The position numbers and the translations under genes are program-made. The notes under the pieces were generated by a model. It worked only from the letters and a program-made list of their open reading frames with translations, was not told where the DNA came from and did no database searches. A stretch of DNA of 15,451 nt. Origin: a bacterium (GTDB lineage: Bacteria; Electryoneota; RPQS01). Each line of letters opens with the position of its first letter. Positions within the stretch are counted from its first letter, which is position 1. The stretch spans positions 1 to 15,451 of the forward strand of contig JADKHW010000034.1 of the NCBI GenBank assembly GCA_016721565.1, in the 5' to 3' direction. Positions 6,832 to 14,723 of this stretch are shown piece by piece.

Positions 6832-9221
6832 TTACTACGCTTAGACGAGGTGGTTTGCTTCTGCTTCACAACCAACTCCGTTACATAAACAGCAAGTTTT
6901 TCCGCCGAGCGTTTCCAATTAAAGCGTGTAGCTTCTCCGCGTGAGGCATTGATGAGCTTCATTCTCGCGGACGGCTCAAGCAGAAGCTGTCGAGCCGCGT
7001 TGACAAGCTCAGTGACGTTCAAAGGATCAACATAGATCGCCGCGTCACCGCAGGTTTCTTCTTGCGCAAGTTGCTTGGCAGCAATAATCGGCGTTCCCAA
7101 TTCAATCGCGTTCACAAGTGAAAGCGACAGCCCTTCCAACAAACTCGGGTTGAGGAGCGCAACAGCATCAAGATAAAGCTTGGTCAAATCCGCGTCCTCA
7201 ATCTGCGGAGCGATAACCAACAGATTCGGATCCAATCCGTCACGCTGAACCGCCGATAGCAATTGCTCAGTTGCCTTCGCATTCAGATTGCACGCCAGCA
7301 CAAGCTTTACGCGCGGCTCAGTCGTCTTGCGAATTTCATCTACGGCAAGCAAAATCGCCCGCAGATTCTTGACAGGTCCAAGCTCGCCGGCATGCAGGAA
7401 ATATGGCGTAGTGGGATCAAGCTGCTCGCTCAATTCCAAATTCACATATTCTGTGGAAGCGATATTCTTCGACAAAGTCGCCCCACCGTGCAGCACTCTC
7501 AAATTCTTGAGCTTTGTTCCCAAACGAATCTGCATCTCTTGCAACGTCGCCTGAGTTGTGCACATCGAGACATCACAATACTCTTTCAGAGCATTCAACG
7601 AAGTAATGTAGCGCTCGCGCAGTAGCGGATCGTGTGTCAAATAATACTGTGGAAATGCCAGCGGTGCCAGATCATTCATCGTGCACGTAACGATAAGTCC
7701 GGCCTCCTTCGCCACCCGCATCGAGTCTGCCGCAGCTTCACTGAGCGGGTTCGGAATATAGAGCGCCTGTGCTCCGCTCCTGGTCAACTCGGCCCAAGAA
7801 GTAACTTGGTACTCGTTGGCAGCTCCGGCGGCGTTCAAGCGTGCCTTCAGCTTGTCCGTGCGCGTGCTGACCAATTGAATCGTCCACTCAGGACGCACTT
7901 CACGCAAGTTGTTCAACATCTCAAGGAAATAACGGCCCGTTTCAGTCGTCAACAACGCATCGTCAATCAACATTTCTGCGTCAATGGCTATCGTCAGCTT
8001 CGGCCCCGGCGTCACCTCAAAATGCGGTAGCGCTTCGGCGCGCGGCGTCACACGAATATTTGGCTTGGTGGCCGTGCTGTTGATATCAATCAAATAGAAA
8101 TCATCTTCATGCGAACTATCGAGTTCGTAGTCAATCGCACCGGCAGCCTTGAGCATTCTGTCCACAAGTTGCCGCGTCACAAGCCAGCGATGTTCAGGAT
8201 TGTGAACCAAATCTGGATTGTAGTTCGGCTTATCCGCATTCGGAATCGTAATCAACACGCGCTTGCCGACTCGCATACACTCCTTAAGCGCGACAACCGC
8301 TTGTTCCCACTCAACGTGCTCGAAAATCTCCGGCGACATTACCATATCAAAACTCTTATCTGCATGCGGAAGTCCGGTGACGATGTTACCATAGCTAAAC
8401 TTGACCGAAGGACGTAGCGCGCGCGCCACGTCAAGTCGTTCGCGATAAATGTCAACCGCCTCATGCCCACCCACAAACTGCACGATATAGCCGTTCGCCG
8501 GCCCAATTTCCAAAATCCGTCCGCTCGCCTTGCTCGCAAGCCAGCGCACGCGCTCACGCTGAAGCTCCTCGGTGTAGATTTCGTCCGGATGTGTGCCGTA
8601 GTATTTCAGTAAATCCGTCGTGCAAGCCTGCTCGTGCGTAATGACCTGTTCGTAAGTCGCTAAATGCTTGCGCGCAAAATTCTCCCAATTCATGTTGCCC
8701 GCATATTCTGTCACTTCATCAAGCAGATTGCGACAAAGGAACGGATTGGTCAACGCGCGGAAAATCACACGCGGCAAATCGAACTGCTCCGTCGTCCGCA
8801 GCGTTACAGGTGCCGAAATATCAAGCGCAGGTGAATTAGTTGTCACAACCGGACGGCCCGCTGCCAACGCACGCGTCAAGCAAGCAGAACCTTCAAAGCG
8901 CGCGCTCTGATAATTCAGCACAATCACGTCACACGCTTGCAGCGTCACAGTCAATTCGGCTTCAGGAATATAGTCGGTGAGGAAGCGAATCTTATCCATC
9001 AGCTTCAGCTCAATCACGCGATTCATGCAGTTCAAGAGATACTGATGCCCCTCCTCGCTCGACGGATGCGGTGCGCCAATAATTAACAGCTTGGCGTCTG
9101 TCAATTCGAGCAGTTGCGGGAAGGCATTGATGAGTTCCATCACCCCCTTGTGCGGATCCATCATGCCGAACGTTGCCACAACCTTTTGAGAAGGATCCCA
9201 ATCGAGCGCGAGCTTCGCTTC
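6819..9221 (-). CDS. Multidomain glycan-assembly protein, C-terminal ~800 residues: GT4 (second half) - methyltransferase - GT4
   Basis: The intact frame covers most of a giant protein whose N-terminal part continues upstream after a frameshift near 9221. Rough order, counted from 9365: ~48-250 is the nucleotide-sugar-binding half of a GT4 enzyme ('VVATFGMMDPHKGVMELI', 'DVIVLNYQSARFEGSACL'). About 270-440 is a class I SAM methyltransferase ('RILEIGPANGYIVQFVGG', 'SFDMVMSPEIFEHVEWEQ'). About 455-825 is a complete second GT4 ('YFLHAGELGPVKNLRAIL', 'LLNPSLLEGLSLSLVNAI'). GT-B retaining enzymes usually have an EX7E motif; here the second Glu is replaced by Ala in the first GT4 and by Asn in the second. 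The first ~45 residues of the frame as opened at 9365 are out-of-frame noise. The likely role is sequential sugar transfer and methyl capping of a surface polysaccharide; no substrate can be named. It ends with TAG at 6821-6819. Confidence 0.88.
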   Translation of the reverse strand, partial: EAKLALDWDPSQKVVATFGMMDPHKGVMELINAFPQLLELTDAKLLIIGAPHPSSEEGHQYLLNCMNRVIELKLMDKIRFLTDYIPEAELTVTLQACDVIVLNYQSARFEGSACLTRALAAGRPVVTTNSPALDISAPVTLRTTEQFDLPRVIFRALTNPFLCRNLLDEVTEYAGNMNWENFARKHLATYEQVITHEQACTTDLLKYYGTHPDEIYTEELQRERVRWLASKASGRILEIGPANGYIVQFVGGHEAVDIYRERLDVARALRPSVKFSYGNIVTGLPHADKSFDMVMSPEIFEHVEWEQAVVALKECMRVGKRVLITIPNADKPNYNPDLVHNPEHRWLVTRQLVDRMLKAAGAIDYELDSSHEDDFYLIDINSTATKPNIRVTPRAEALPHFEVTPGPKLTIAIDAEMLIDDALLTTETGRYFLEMLNNLREVRPEWTIQLVSTRTDKLKARLNAAGAANEYQVTSWAELTRSGAQALYIPNPLSEAAADSMRVAKEAGLIVTCTMNDLAPLAFPQYYLTHDPLLRERYITSLNALKEYCDVSMCTTQATLQEMQIRLGTKLKNLRVLHGGATLSKNIASTEYVNLELSEQLDPTTPYFLHAGELGPVKNLRAILLAVDEIRKTTEPRVKLVLACNLNAKATEQLLSAVQRDGLDPNLLVIAPQIEDADLTKLYLDAVALLNPSLLEGLSLSLVNAIELGTPIIAAKQLAQEETCGDAAIYVDPLNVTELVNAARQLLLEPSARMKLINASRGEATRFNWKRSAEKLAVYVTELVVKQKQTTSSKRSKVLA

Positions 9222-10567
9222 CAGTAAGATCCGTAATCTCAAGCGTATTAAGCGGAATCGGCAAACACTGAACTCTCGCAAGCGGCGCACCGAGCGCGAC
9301 AAGCTCAACGATGTTATGCTGATGATGAACCCAGCAAGCGTCGCTGAAGCGCGCAATTTCCGCAAGCTTGTCGTCGCGCGTCTCTGTCGAATGGAATGTA
9401 GTCACAATGCGAATGCCGTGCGAACGCGCTTGCTTAATCACGTCGATCAGCCAGCCGTCCAGAGCAAAGACGCCGCCATGATTGATGTGCAAGACTTCAA
9501 TCTTGTGTTTCATTAACAGTGGCAGAACCTCGCGGCCACCGTCTTTGTCACGCGTCCAACAGCGCACCACATTCGGCAAATCAGCCGCCGTAAGTTCAGT
9601 GGTCTTCTCAGCCAAAATCAAAACGGTTTCGCCTTGATTGGTGAGCGCTTCACAGAATTGCTCGGCATAGATTCCCAGCCCGCAGCGCTGATGATAAGTA
9701 GTCAAAATGGCGACGCGAACATCTTTCACTTCGTGCATCAGCACTTCCTTTTTGTCAAGCAGAGTAATTCGGCCGTCAGCAAGTCGCATGAAGCCGTCTT
9801 CAAGATAGTAACGGTCGGAATCAGCCAACATCAAATCTTTCCAGCGTGCGAGCAGTCTCTGATAGTTCGCGCCGTTTTTGTCGTGACCCGTAACCGTCTT
9901 GGATTCGTGATGATAGATCCTGCTTTCAGGACAATACCACACCTTGCGGCGAGTTTGCGTAACTCTCATGCAAAGATCAATATCTTCACAAGAGTTGACG
10001 TAGCTTTCGTCGAAACCGCCGACCTCCATGAACAACTGTCGCCAAATCATCAAACAGCTTCCGGCGATAAACTGAAACGCGCGCGGCTTGTTGACTGCCG
10101 GATGATCGATCGGAAGCTGGTTGTTGTAAATGCCAATGCACCATCGCGCTCGTCGAACACGATTCCGGCCTGCTGAATCGTGTTGCTGTTCGGATAGATC
10201 TGCATATTCCCGACGATGCCAATAGAGCGATCTTCAGAAATCGTCTTGACCATCGCGTCCAGCCAATTTTCCGGCAAAACTTCCCGTGTCATTGTTCAAG
10301 AACACAACAAGCTGTCCGGTCGAAGCGCGTGCGCCATCAGTAAGAGCGAGCAAAACCGTAGTTGTGGTCCTATGTGACAACCGTGATTTCATTTCCAGCG
10401 AAGTCAAAGATTCCGCCGTCCCGTCAGTCGAACCGTCGTCCACGACAAATTACTTCAAATGGCGTTTGCTCTTGCGCGGCAAACAGTGAAGCTTAAACAA
10501 CCTTCGTGTAATTCAGATTGTTGTAACCGAATACAATTGAAGTCACAGGCTTCTGCTTCGGCAAAAC
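9222..10567 (-). CDS. N-terminal part of the same multidomain protein: GT2 domain followed by GT4 acceptor half (frameshifted)
   Basis: One clean frame runs from ~10138 down to ~9222 and then joins the 848-codon frame by a single shift. It holds the end of a GT2 (GT-A) domain ('MEVGGFDESYVNSCEDID', the ED catalytic-base region) and a GT4 N-terminal half ('VRVAILTTYHQRCGLGIYAE', 'VLHINHGGVFALDGWLID'). The GT2 start is readable only by hopping frames: 'VTSIVFGYNNLNYTK' (~10546-10501), 'SLFAAQEQTPFEVI', 'VVDDGSTDGTAESL', 'GARASTGQLVVFLNND', 'REVLPENWLDAMVK', 'IYNNQLPIDHPAVNKPRAF'. Breaks lie near 10500, 10490, 10448, 10390, 10370 (TAG), 10340, 10285 and 10138. Every piece keeps GT2 signature motifs, so the repaired gene would be one GT2-GT4-MT-GT4 protein of ~1,250 residues. 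Its start would be a TTG (10564) or GTG (10546) right after the preceding stop. Confidence 0.8.
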
Positions 10568-11464
10568 CTAAACATCCGGCTTGGCCATGAATATAAATTG
10601 CTGAGCGGTCAACTCATTCAAATCGCTCGGCGAAACATCCCGCAATACAAGTCCGCCCAAATCGAGAGTCAAATTGTCCTGCGGAAGAGTTCCCATTTGC
10701 GACTCGAACAACGGATCACGAACCGTCTCCATAAGTTCTGCCCGCAGTCCCGCTTGCGCAAACAACTGCCCCATGTCCTTCTTGGCAAAGAATCTCAAAT
10801 GCGTGCTGTCGAGAATGCCGTACTCTTGATAGTTCCACGATCCTTCCAGCAGCTTTCCGATCACGCCGAGATTACGCACGTTCGGCAGACTCGCGATAAT
10901 ACAGCCCGTCGGCTTCAAGTGAACCATCAATTTCTTGAGCGCCTTCCACGGATCAATCAAATGTTCCAGCACATCCCCGCAAAGAATGCAATCAAACTGC
11001 TGCGGTGCGAACGGAAGCGCTTCGGCCTCGACATCGAGAACATGCACATCAGCCAAAACTTGACGGGCGACGTTGGCGACTTCGGGATGAATTTCAATTC
11101 CCGAAACGCGCGCTCCTGTCAGTTGATGAATCAGCTTGCCCGTGGCGCCGTTGCCGCACCCGACGTCGAGCACTTCTTTAGCGGTCTTAGGCACACGCTC
11201 GGCGAGATTGCGGCGCGCATTGGCGTAGTAGTAATCCGGCTTGAGGCGTCTGTTTTCCACAGTGCTGTTCCTCTTTTGAATCGTATTGGGCCTGCCGTCC
11301 CACGGCGCGAGCGTCATCTGCGGCTGGTCGAGCAAGTGCTCGTAGTAGCCTTCGTTCGCGTGTTTGACGTCTTTGTTTTTGTTCCAATGATATTTCCGCA
11401 CGCGGTCTTCGGCAAACATGTAACCGAGATGCTCCAATCTTGATGTCCGCGCGAATCCGTTCAC
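10568..11464 (-). CDS. SAM-dependent methyltransferase domain, C-terminal part of a GT2-methyltransferase protein
   Basis: This 298-codon frame has two parts. Residues ~10-60 ('LEHLGYMFAEDRVRKYHW', 'NEGYYEHLLDQPQMTLAPW') are the C-terminal tail of the family 2 glycosyltransferase encoded upstream in another frame. Residues ~70-296 are a class I methyltransferase: 'EVLDVGCGNGATGKLI' (SAM-binding motif I, ~97-112), 'GIEIHPEV' (motif II acidic loop), 'FDCILCGDVLEHLIDPW' and 'GCIIASLPNVRNLGVIG'. Such domains commonly methylate terminal sugars of O-antigen-like chains; the real substrate is unknown. The first residues before ~10 are not in the true frame: the shift to the glycosyltransferase is near 11430-11440. 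The stop TAG at 10570-10568 is followed directly by the next GT2, so the two genes are in one operon. Confidence 0.86.
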   Translation of the reverse strand: MNGFARTSRLEHLGYMFAEDRVRKYHWNKNKDVKHANEGYYEHLLDQPQMTLAPWDGRPNTIQKRNSTVENRRLKPDYYYANARRNLAERVPKTAKEVLDVGCGNGATGKLIHQLTGARVSGIEIHPEVANVARQVLADVHVLDVEAEALPFAPQQFDCILCGDVLEHLIDPWKALKKLMVHLKPTGCIIASLPNVRNLGVIGKLLEGSWNYQEYGILDSTHLRFFAKKDMGQLFAQAGLRAELMETVRDPLFESQMGTLPQDNLTLDLGGLVLRDVSPSDLNELTAQQFIFMAKPDV

Positions 11465-12234
11465 CCGTTAAATTTTGCGGAGTGCGCTCGCAATGCAGGT
11501 TACCGCCGTGATGCGTAGATCAAATTTGAAATGGTTCCACTTTTGGTTCAAAGGACGGAACAGACACGGATGATAAATCCCCGTATAGATTCCGTCGGTG
11601 CGGTAGTGCGAGCGGTCGTTCCAGAGATAAAACTCGAAATCAATCTGCGACGTTGCGCGGGCAGGTGCGAATTTCGTTTAGATGCGTTCCGGCGCGGTCG
11701 GCTCCAAACTTCATCGCCGTCAATGCACAGCATCCAATCGAATTTGTGTTCGAGTGCGAGCGTGTACATCCGGTTCTTGTCGCGGGCCTTGTCGGTTTCG
11801 GTTTCGATGCCTTGCTGAAACGCGAACACCGCCGGATGAAGCTGACAAATCTCAAGCGTCTTGTCGGTCGAACCGTCGTCGTAAACAATAATCCCGTCGC
11901 AAACACGCGCGGCGCTGTCGAGCACTTCCCGTAGCCAACGGTCTTCATTGCGAATGTTCATCATCGCGAAGATGACCGGATGTTTGACAGTCTGTGCGTT
12001 CGACACCGTGGCAAACAGCACGTCCTTGGCTGACGTGATGTCTACGTTGTCAAAGAACAGGACACAGGCTATCCAGCGACGCGTCAGACCAGATTCATGC
12101 CCGGATGGTAAGCCGCCAAATCTGTTCGGAACGGCAACGGTAAGCTTGCCGTTGTCATGCCTGCGGAATCCCGAACACTTGACCAGCGGAACGGCGTGAC
12201 CGATTTCCAGAAGATTCCGGTCAGCACGATGCCG
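11465..12234 (-). CDS. Family 2 glycosyltransferase (GT-A), frameshifted; N-terminal part of a GT2-methyltransferase protein
   Basis: One frame is open from 12234 to 11548. Its second half is a GT2 domain: 'FAMMNIRNEDRWLREVLD', 'GIIVYDDGSTDKTLEIC', 'WMLCIDGDEVW' (the DxD-type site). The rest appears in other frames: 'ADRAGTHLNEIRTCPRNV' (~11700-11645), 'FEFYLWNDRSHYRTDGIYT' (~11637-11581), 'GIYHPCLFRPLNQKWNHF', and 'HHGGNLHCERTPQNLTGERI' (~11513-11455), which runs into the tail fused to the methyltransferase. The pattern resembles WaaE/KdtX-like core glycosyltransferases. The first ~70 codons ('LLEIGHAVPLVKCSGF', 'KLTVAVPNRFGGLPSGHE', 'FFDNVDITSAKDVL') have no ATG, GTG or TTG before 12021 and match no family I know; they may be an extra N-terminal domain or the end of another gene. 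Confidence 0.75.
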
Positions 12235-12720
12235 TCAAAACTTCCGCCAGGCAACGCGATGCGCGGGCCTTCAACAGTGGCCGCGCACCTGCGAATCTCG
12301 CTTGGCGCGACAGCGTGCGGCGAATGTTGGTAGCCGCTAGAGCGAGCGGCGAACAACCAGCGAGCGTGACTTGAAGCCCAGTCGACTAAACCGCGCAACG
12401 CCCTCACTGCGGCCGTCCTCAGAACTAAAACTCGGCATCTGCGTTTTGTGTTTTGTGAACGTGATCGAGAAGTCCTTGCGGCGACCTTGTGACGGTGCTG
12501 GAGGTATTCGTTGTGACGGTCGGTGCGTGCGGCGAAGAGTCCGTCGCGGCGGGTTTTCAGGATTTCGTCGTAGATTTGCGAAACGAAGTGGTGGACATGG
12601 TCGACTGCCTTTAGGCAAAAGTTCTGGGATAGGAGGAATTTCAAATAAGCATCAGCAAGGACTGTACCACGAAGAAGTCAGAACTTTTGGTCCAACAAGT
12701 TTTATAGAACTTAACCCTCG
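12235..12720 (-). pseudogene. Unidentified coding-like fragment upstream of the GT2 gene (frameshifted)
   Basis: Reading the minus strand from ~12650 gives a sequence with natural composition: 'YLKFLLSQNFCLKAVDHVHH', then 'FVSQIYDEILKTRRDGLF', then 'RTDRHNEYLQHRHK'. It continues one frame over as 'LLDHVHKTQNADAEF'. From ~12360 to 12235 two frames stay open and I cannot choose between them. It could be the N-terminal part of the GT2 protein or the end of another gene of the glycan cluster. No family is recognised and no start codon with a ribosome binding site is seen. Confidence that it is coding is moderate; its function is unknown. Confidence 0.3.
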
Positions 12721-12784
12721 ATAGAGGTTGCCTTAGGCAGTTTTTGCCACACTAAGAGGAGAGAGGGGAGCGCTCCGAAGACAA

Positions 12785-12920
12785 CAGAGAATCGTAGGCG
12801 GAAGGCGTCCTCGCCTGCGTCAGGACGAACCGAAACCAGCGCATTGTCATCCTGCTCACTCCCGCCGTGCGGTTCCCCGCCGGAATCCGGCTTCTGCTCC
12901 GGGGTGCCGCGAACCCCGGG
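12785..12920. repeat. Hairpin-rich intergenic element resembling dispersed palindromic repeats
   Basis: Three small perfect hairpins lie close together: 12803-12816 (AGGCG, TCCT, CGCCT), 12879-12891 (GCCGG, AAT, CCGGC) and 12899-12919 (CCGGGGT, 7-nt loop, ACCCCGG). The wording 'ATTGTCATCCTG' followed by a 'GGGGTGCCGCGAACCCC' stem resembles intergenic repeats that I recall as common in environmental bacterial genomes. No other copy lies in this window, so repeat status is inference. The flanking 12735-12784 and 12921-13250 show no convincing gene on either strand. Confidence 0.35.
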
Positions 12921-13320
12921 CGTTGATCGCGGCGGCAGATGGCTTCACCTGCCCCGCATACTGAGATTTTCAAATTCCGCAGGTCCGGTCGCCGCGTTTT
13001 CCTTCAAACTACCATCGGCCCTCCAGCCGTCAGCGGAATCCGTGAGTTTTAGAAAACCATGCGCTCCTGTCAAAGGCCGGAGATGAATATTAAAGTTATG
13101 CGCGGAGGGAGGAGGGGTTAGAAAATTGGGAACGACATTCATGAACTTGGTTACTTTGGCCCGCCTTTTTGAGCTATATTACATCGAAAAATTTGGATCC
13201 TAATATGGGCTGAATTCCTACGTTTTCTAGTGTAGATTAGAATACATTCATTGTGGTACGATAAAAGTACGGAACGAAAGAATACACATAATTGCAACGT
13301 TTCTTCGATCAAAGTCGGTC

Positions 13321-14576
13321 GGTCACCGCAACACTTCCACAGAGCAGTTCGCGCTGTTTATTTCGCTCATCCGCTGGATTGGTATTGGCGATTGGCGTGG
13401 GGACGCCAGGTTTCTCCTGAATTTGACTGTTTCGTGACTTTACTTGCGGTCCGTCCGCCAAAAGGCGCCACGTTTCCAGATCTGATTTTTGCCTTTCCGA
13501 TAACGTTGGTTTTAGTGTAGTGTTCGTGCGCAAGCTTGCTCCGGATGCCGAAGGGCACGGAACAGGAACGCATCATTGACGCAGTTCATAACGCCAGCGG
13601 ACGAATGAAACCCGTGTCGTTCCAGTGAAGTAAAAGCCACCGTTGTAACCACTGTAAGCGGGCGGTAGCGTAGAAAAGAGGGACCGGCGGCGCAAATCGA
13701 GCGGCCTTAGTATCGGGGCTGTTGCAAGCATATTGAGGTTGAACGATAGAGATCGCCGCAACCTGGTTGTATGCGGTATATCAGCAGGCTCGACGCAGCT
13801 CTTCGGAACCCTGTGGTGGGAGCGACTTTCGGCGTGAAGCGCCGTTTCGGGTCAACTTCTATATGATGTTCTGGTCCCCTGTTCACTTCGCAGGAATCAC
13901 AGCTATCAAACTGCAGCGTCGTTAGGAGTAACATATTGGAGCTAAAACGATAACGAGACATTCCGCCATTGGAAAGCGGTCATGTAATTCAGCTGGTGCT
14001 GACAGAATTGTCTTGGGCTTGTGATGAATTTATTCATAGAAACCGTGCGCGGATTCAAACGACTCTCGCCAAAACTTTGCCCAATTTCACATCGCACGCG
14101 CGGCAATTGGCGGTCCACTGTTTATCGGCATCTCGACTGTTTTCAGTCCCATTGTACTCGGTTTGGGCACGGGGTATTTGGAATTTATTTTGATGGGGAA
14201 CCTGCTTGACTTTTGATTGGCTTGGGAAAATTCTTGGCCACGCGATAACTCCGAGTCGGGCGTGGTCGGGGGCGTGGTGACGCCCGATATCTTTCATCGG
14301 TGCCACGTTTGGTAGTTTTTGGGCTTCGATAATTGGAGCGAATGCGGTGACGATGGTGGCTTTGGGAACAACGTCCGTTCTGTCAGGCGCAGCGAACACG
14401 CTTCTTCGATTGCCGCATCCATGATGGCGATAGAGATGTTTGGTCCGAAGATCAGCCCGTATGCAGCCGGATGCGCGATGGTCGCGTTTATCGCGACCGA
14501 CACCGCATCTTATCCCAGCCAAGTTCTATCAGCCTCGAAGAGTGATTCCCTTCACCCCTTTGAATCGTACCCTTAG
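13321..14576 (+). pseudogene. ClC-family chloride channel/transporter, many frameshifts
   Basis: Frame-hopping on the plus strand recovers a single ClC membrane protein of ~420 residues, the usual size of a ClC core without CBS domains. In order: 'STEQFALFISLI' (~13339-13374), 'GLVLAIGVG', 'ARFLLNLTVS', 'VVFVRKLAPDAEGHGT' (~13517-13564), 'ERIIDAVHNASGRMKPV' (13566-13616), 'KEGPAAQI' (13675-13698, the GxEGP pore motif), 'LRLNDRDRRNLVVCGISAG' (~13733-13790), 'NPVVGATFGV' (13807-13836), 'IGGPLFIGISTVFSPIVLG' (14106-14162), 'IIGANAVTMVALGTTSVL' (~14329-14382) and 'MAIEMFGPKISPYAAGC' (14424-14474). It ends at TAG 14574-14576. At least ten frame changes separate the pieces, many explained by one base in a homopolymer. 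The start codon is not identified; sequence similar to an N-terminus may reach back to ~13265. Either a dead gene or, more likely, poor base calling. Confidence 0.75.
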
Positions 14577-14723
14577 AAACCTCAACAACAGATTTAACCG
14601 ATTCCGCCTGGGGCAGGAGCTTGAACCTGTCTATTCATTCGATGCGAGGTGGAAATTCTTAACGAGCGGAGTGTATGGTAGGAAACCAAGAGAAAGTGAT
14701 AATCATTAAGAGCTGCGATAATC
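14577..14723. other. Intergenic region between convergent genes
   Basis: About 150 bases between the end of the ClC gene (+) and the predicted end of the beta-propeller gene (-). I see no gene, RNA or clear terminator hairpin here. Confidence 0.4.

Noticed and set aside
10598..11443. Long plus-strand open frame (281 codons)
   Set aside because: It is antisense to the methyltransferase, which has clear SAM-binding motifs; the plus-strand translation has no recognisable domain.
12752..13142. Overlapping short open frames on both strands
   Set aside because: Arg/Ser/Pro-rich translations typical of GC-rich non-coding DNA with hairpins; no ribosome binding sites or motifs.
14055..14522. Minus-strand open frame of 155 codons
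   Set aside because: It is antisense to the ClC motifs read on the plus strand, which are collinear and specific.
14577..14723. Possible tRNA between ClC and the beta-propeller gene
   Set aside because: No cloverleaf, T-loop or acceptor pairing could be assembled.
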